In this document: piece after piece, positions 26,605 through 27,741 of the stretch | Numbering within the stretch: position 1 is the first letter of the stretch | Layout: each line of letters begins with the position of its first letter | Assembly: GCF_000485595.1 (NCBI RefSeq) | Contig: NW_014577139.1 | Span: 134,052-161,792 of the forward strand | Direction: 5' to 3' | Length of the DNA: 27,741 nt | Source: Priapulus caudatus | Taxonomy: Eukaryota > Priapulida > Priapulimorpha > Priapulimorphida > Priapulidae | The notes under the pieces: model-generated | What the model saw: only the letters and a program-made list of their open reading frames with translations | What the model was told of the DNA's origin: nothing | Databases searched by the model: none | Translations under genes and position numbers: made by a program

Positions 26605-27741
26605 TTGATTTCAACGACTGTGTCGAGAACGCACAAACGTAAAATTGCTACCTACGCGACACCGTTGCTTTAAACATGTGCGCGTAGTATCTCTTGTGTG
26701 AACGCCACGAAACCCAGCACAGATCACGACCTGCACACGGTGCATCACTAGGCACTCTTGTACCGACCACCGTGGCACAGTACGCGCTATAGTTATTTAC
26801 AGCTCCTTACACAACGTATTCACGTATACTATCCACTCACGTTCAATATCAATATATACATCTTCTCTCATCCACTCAACATACACTACACATTCACATC
26901 ATAAAACACACTACACATCAACACTCAAAATCCTAACCGCAAATCACTATCGGCTATCACTAATATAATGTTTCTGATATATAGGGCCTAGTCACGCATG
27001 CCACCGTGAATTGCTCATCACGGGCCGAGACGACACAGATGGCGCCGCACTGCGTCGTACTTCTCGAATTATCGAGAGGGTGGGAAAAAAAAACAGCGCC
27101 GTGCGAGTGCAGACCACTATAAGACTCCGATGTATTACACTCTCTGAGTCTAATGATTGTGGTGATTCAGTAGACTCAAAATTGAGCTATAGATTTGGCT
27201 CGGATGCCATATATTGTAGCTTCTAGGTTCATCGCAGTTGTGAGTGTCGTGTGGACGCTGTTGCCATCAGCTGGTGGTGTACGAATCTAGAGTCGTGCTG
27301 GGTTGTAGGTGGCTGTAGGTAAATACTGTCTATTTGTGTCTCGGAGAGATGCTTGCTAGATGGAAGCTGCTGCTCTTTCTTATGTATTTTACAACAATTC
27401 CATATTCAACACAGAGGCGAATCGCCGCACCACTGACGGGGTTGTGAAATGTCGTATCGTTCACCAACTACAGCTACAGCCAAACGATTATACCGAGAAA
27501 TAGTGCCGTTCTAGACTGAAATAAACCCTTGCCCAGTGGGATTATTCTTGCAGTCGCGTATATAACTCATACACTAAAATGTCATGCATTGTACTATGAC
27601 TCGCGTCAGTACTACAGAGTAAACCTATATTACATATGCTGTATTGAAAGTGATTTCAAATGTTTTAATCAGACGCTATCTGACACTAGTTCGTTATTAC
27701 CAAAGATATGTTCATTATAGCGCATGTGGAATAGGTACTGA
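26605..27741. other. No gene seen
   Basis: Mixed composition with short frames (27011-27226, 27529-27720) that lack splice or motif support. CAC-rich AT sequence occurs at about 26820-26930. Confidence 0.5.

Overview
The window looks like nuclear DNA of an invertebrate animal. The evidence is GT-AG introns with short phase-matched exons, interstitial TTAGGG-type (CCCTAA on +) arrays, abundant microsatellites, several non-autonomous DNA transposons, and uneven CpG content. I cannot assign a phylum from sequence alone. No bacterial operon, CRISPR array, rRNA or tRNA gene was recognised. Assembly quality is imperfect: there is a 10-N gap at 10899-10908 and indel-ridden stretches inside the satellite arrays.

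Left part (1-4393) is gene-poor and dominated by fold-back and transposon structures. These are a nested palindrome plus TA-flanked inverted-repeat element (about 640-1490), then three inverted-repeat structures that each enclose telomere-like CCCTAA repeats (1777-1993, 2182-2654, 3098-3249). Two of the three are bounded by perfect 9-bp target-site duplications.

Middle part (4394-13487) holds the one gene I can reconstruct convincingly. It has nine + strand coding exons whose splice phases all agree and give one 582-residue reading frame from ATG 4399 to TGA 13487. Seven of its eight introns are phase 0. The product is low-complexity, basic and partly coiled-coil, and I do not recognise the family. 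Its introns carry a CT tract, a GCAGCA-rich tract, two copies of a dispersed repeat with triple AGGTCA direct repeats, a 184-bp CAGGGGCGG-ended element with a 5-bp duplication, and one end of a hAT-like element.

Right part (about 14.8-27.7 kb) is visibly richer in CpG. It contains long CT and AC microsatellites, an AT-rich ETS/homeodomain-like minisatellite, promoter-like CpG-rich stretches (16.3 kb, 19.1 kb), a degenerate telomere-like tract (19.55-19.97 kb), and a pair of abutting satellite arrays (17-bp and 25-bp periods) sharing a 12-bp core. A few short coding candidates (14980, 17358, 23729, 25672, 26042) are listed with low confidence. The CpG-poor gene domain beside a CpG-rich intergenic domain would fit mosaic gene-body methylation of invertebrates; this is inference.
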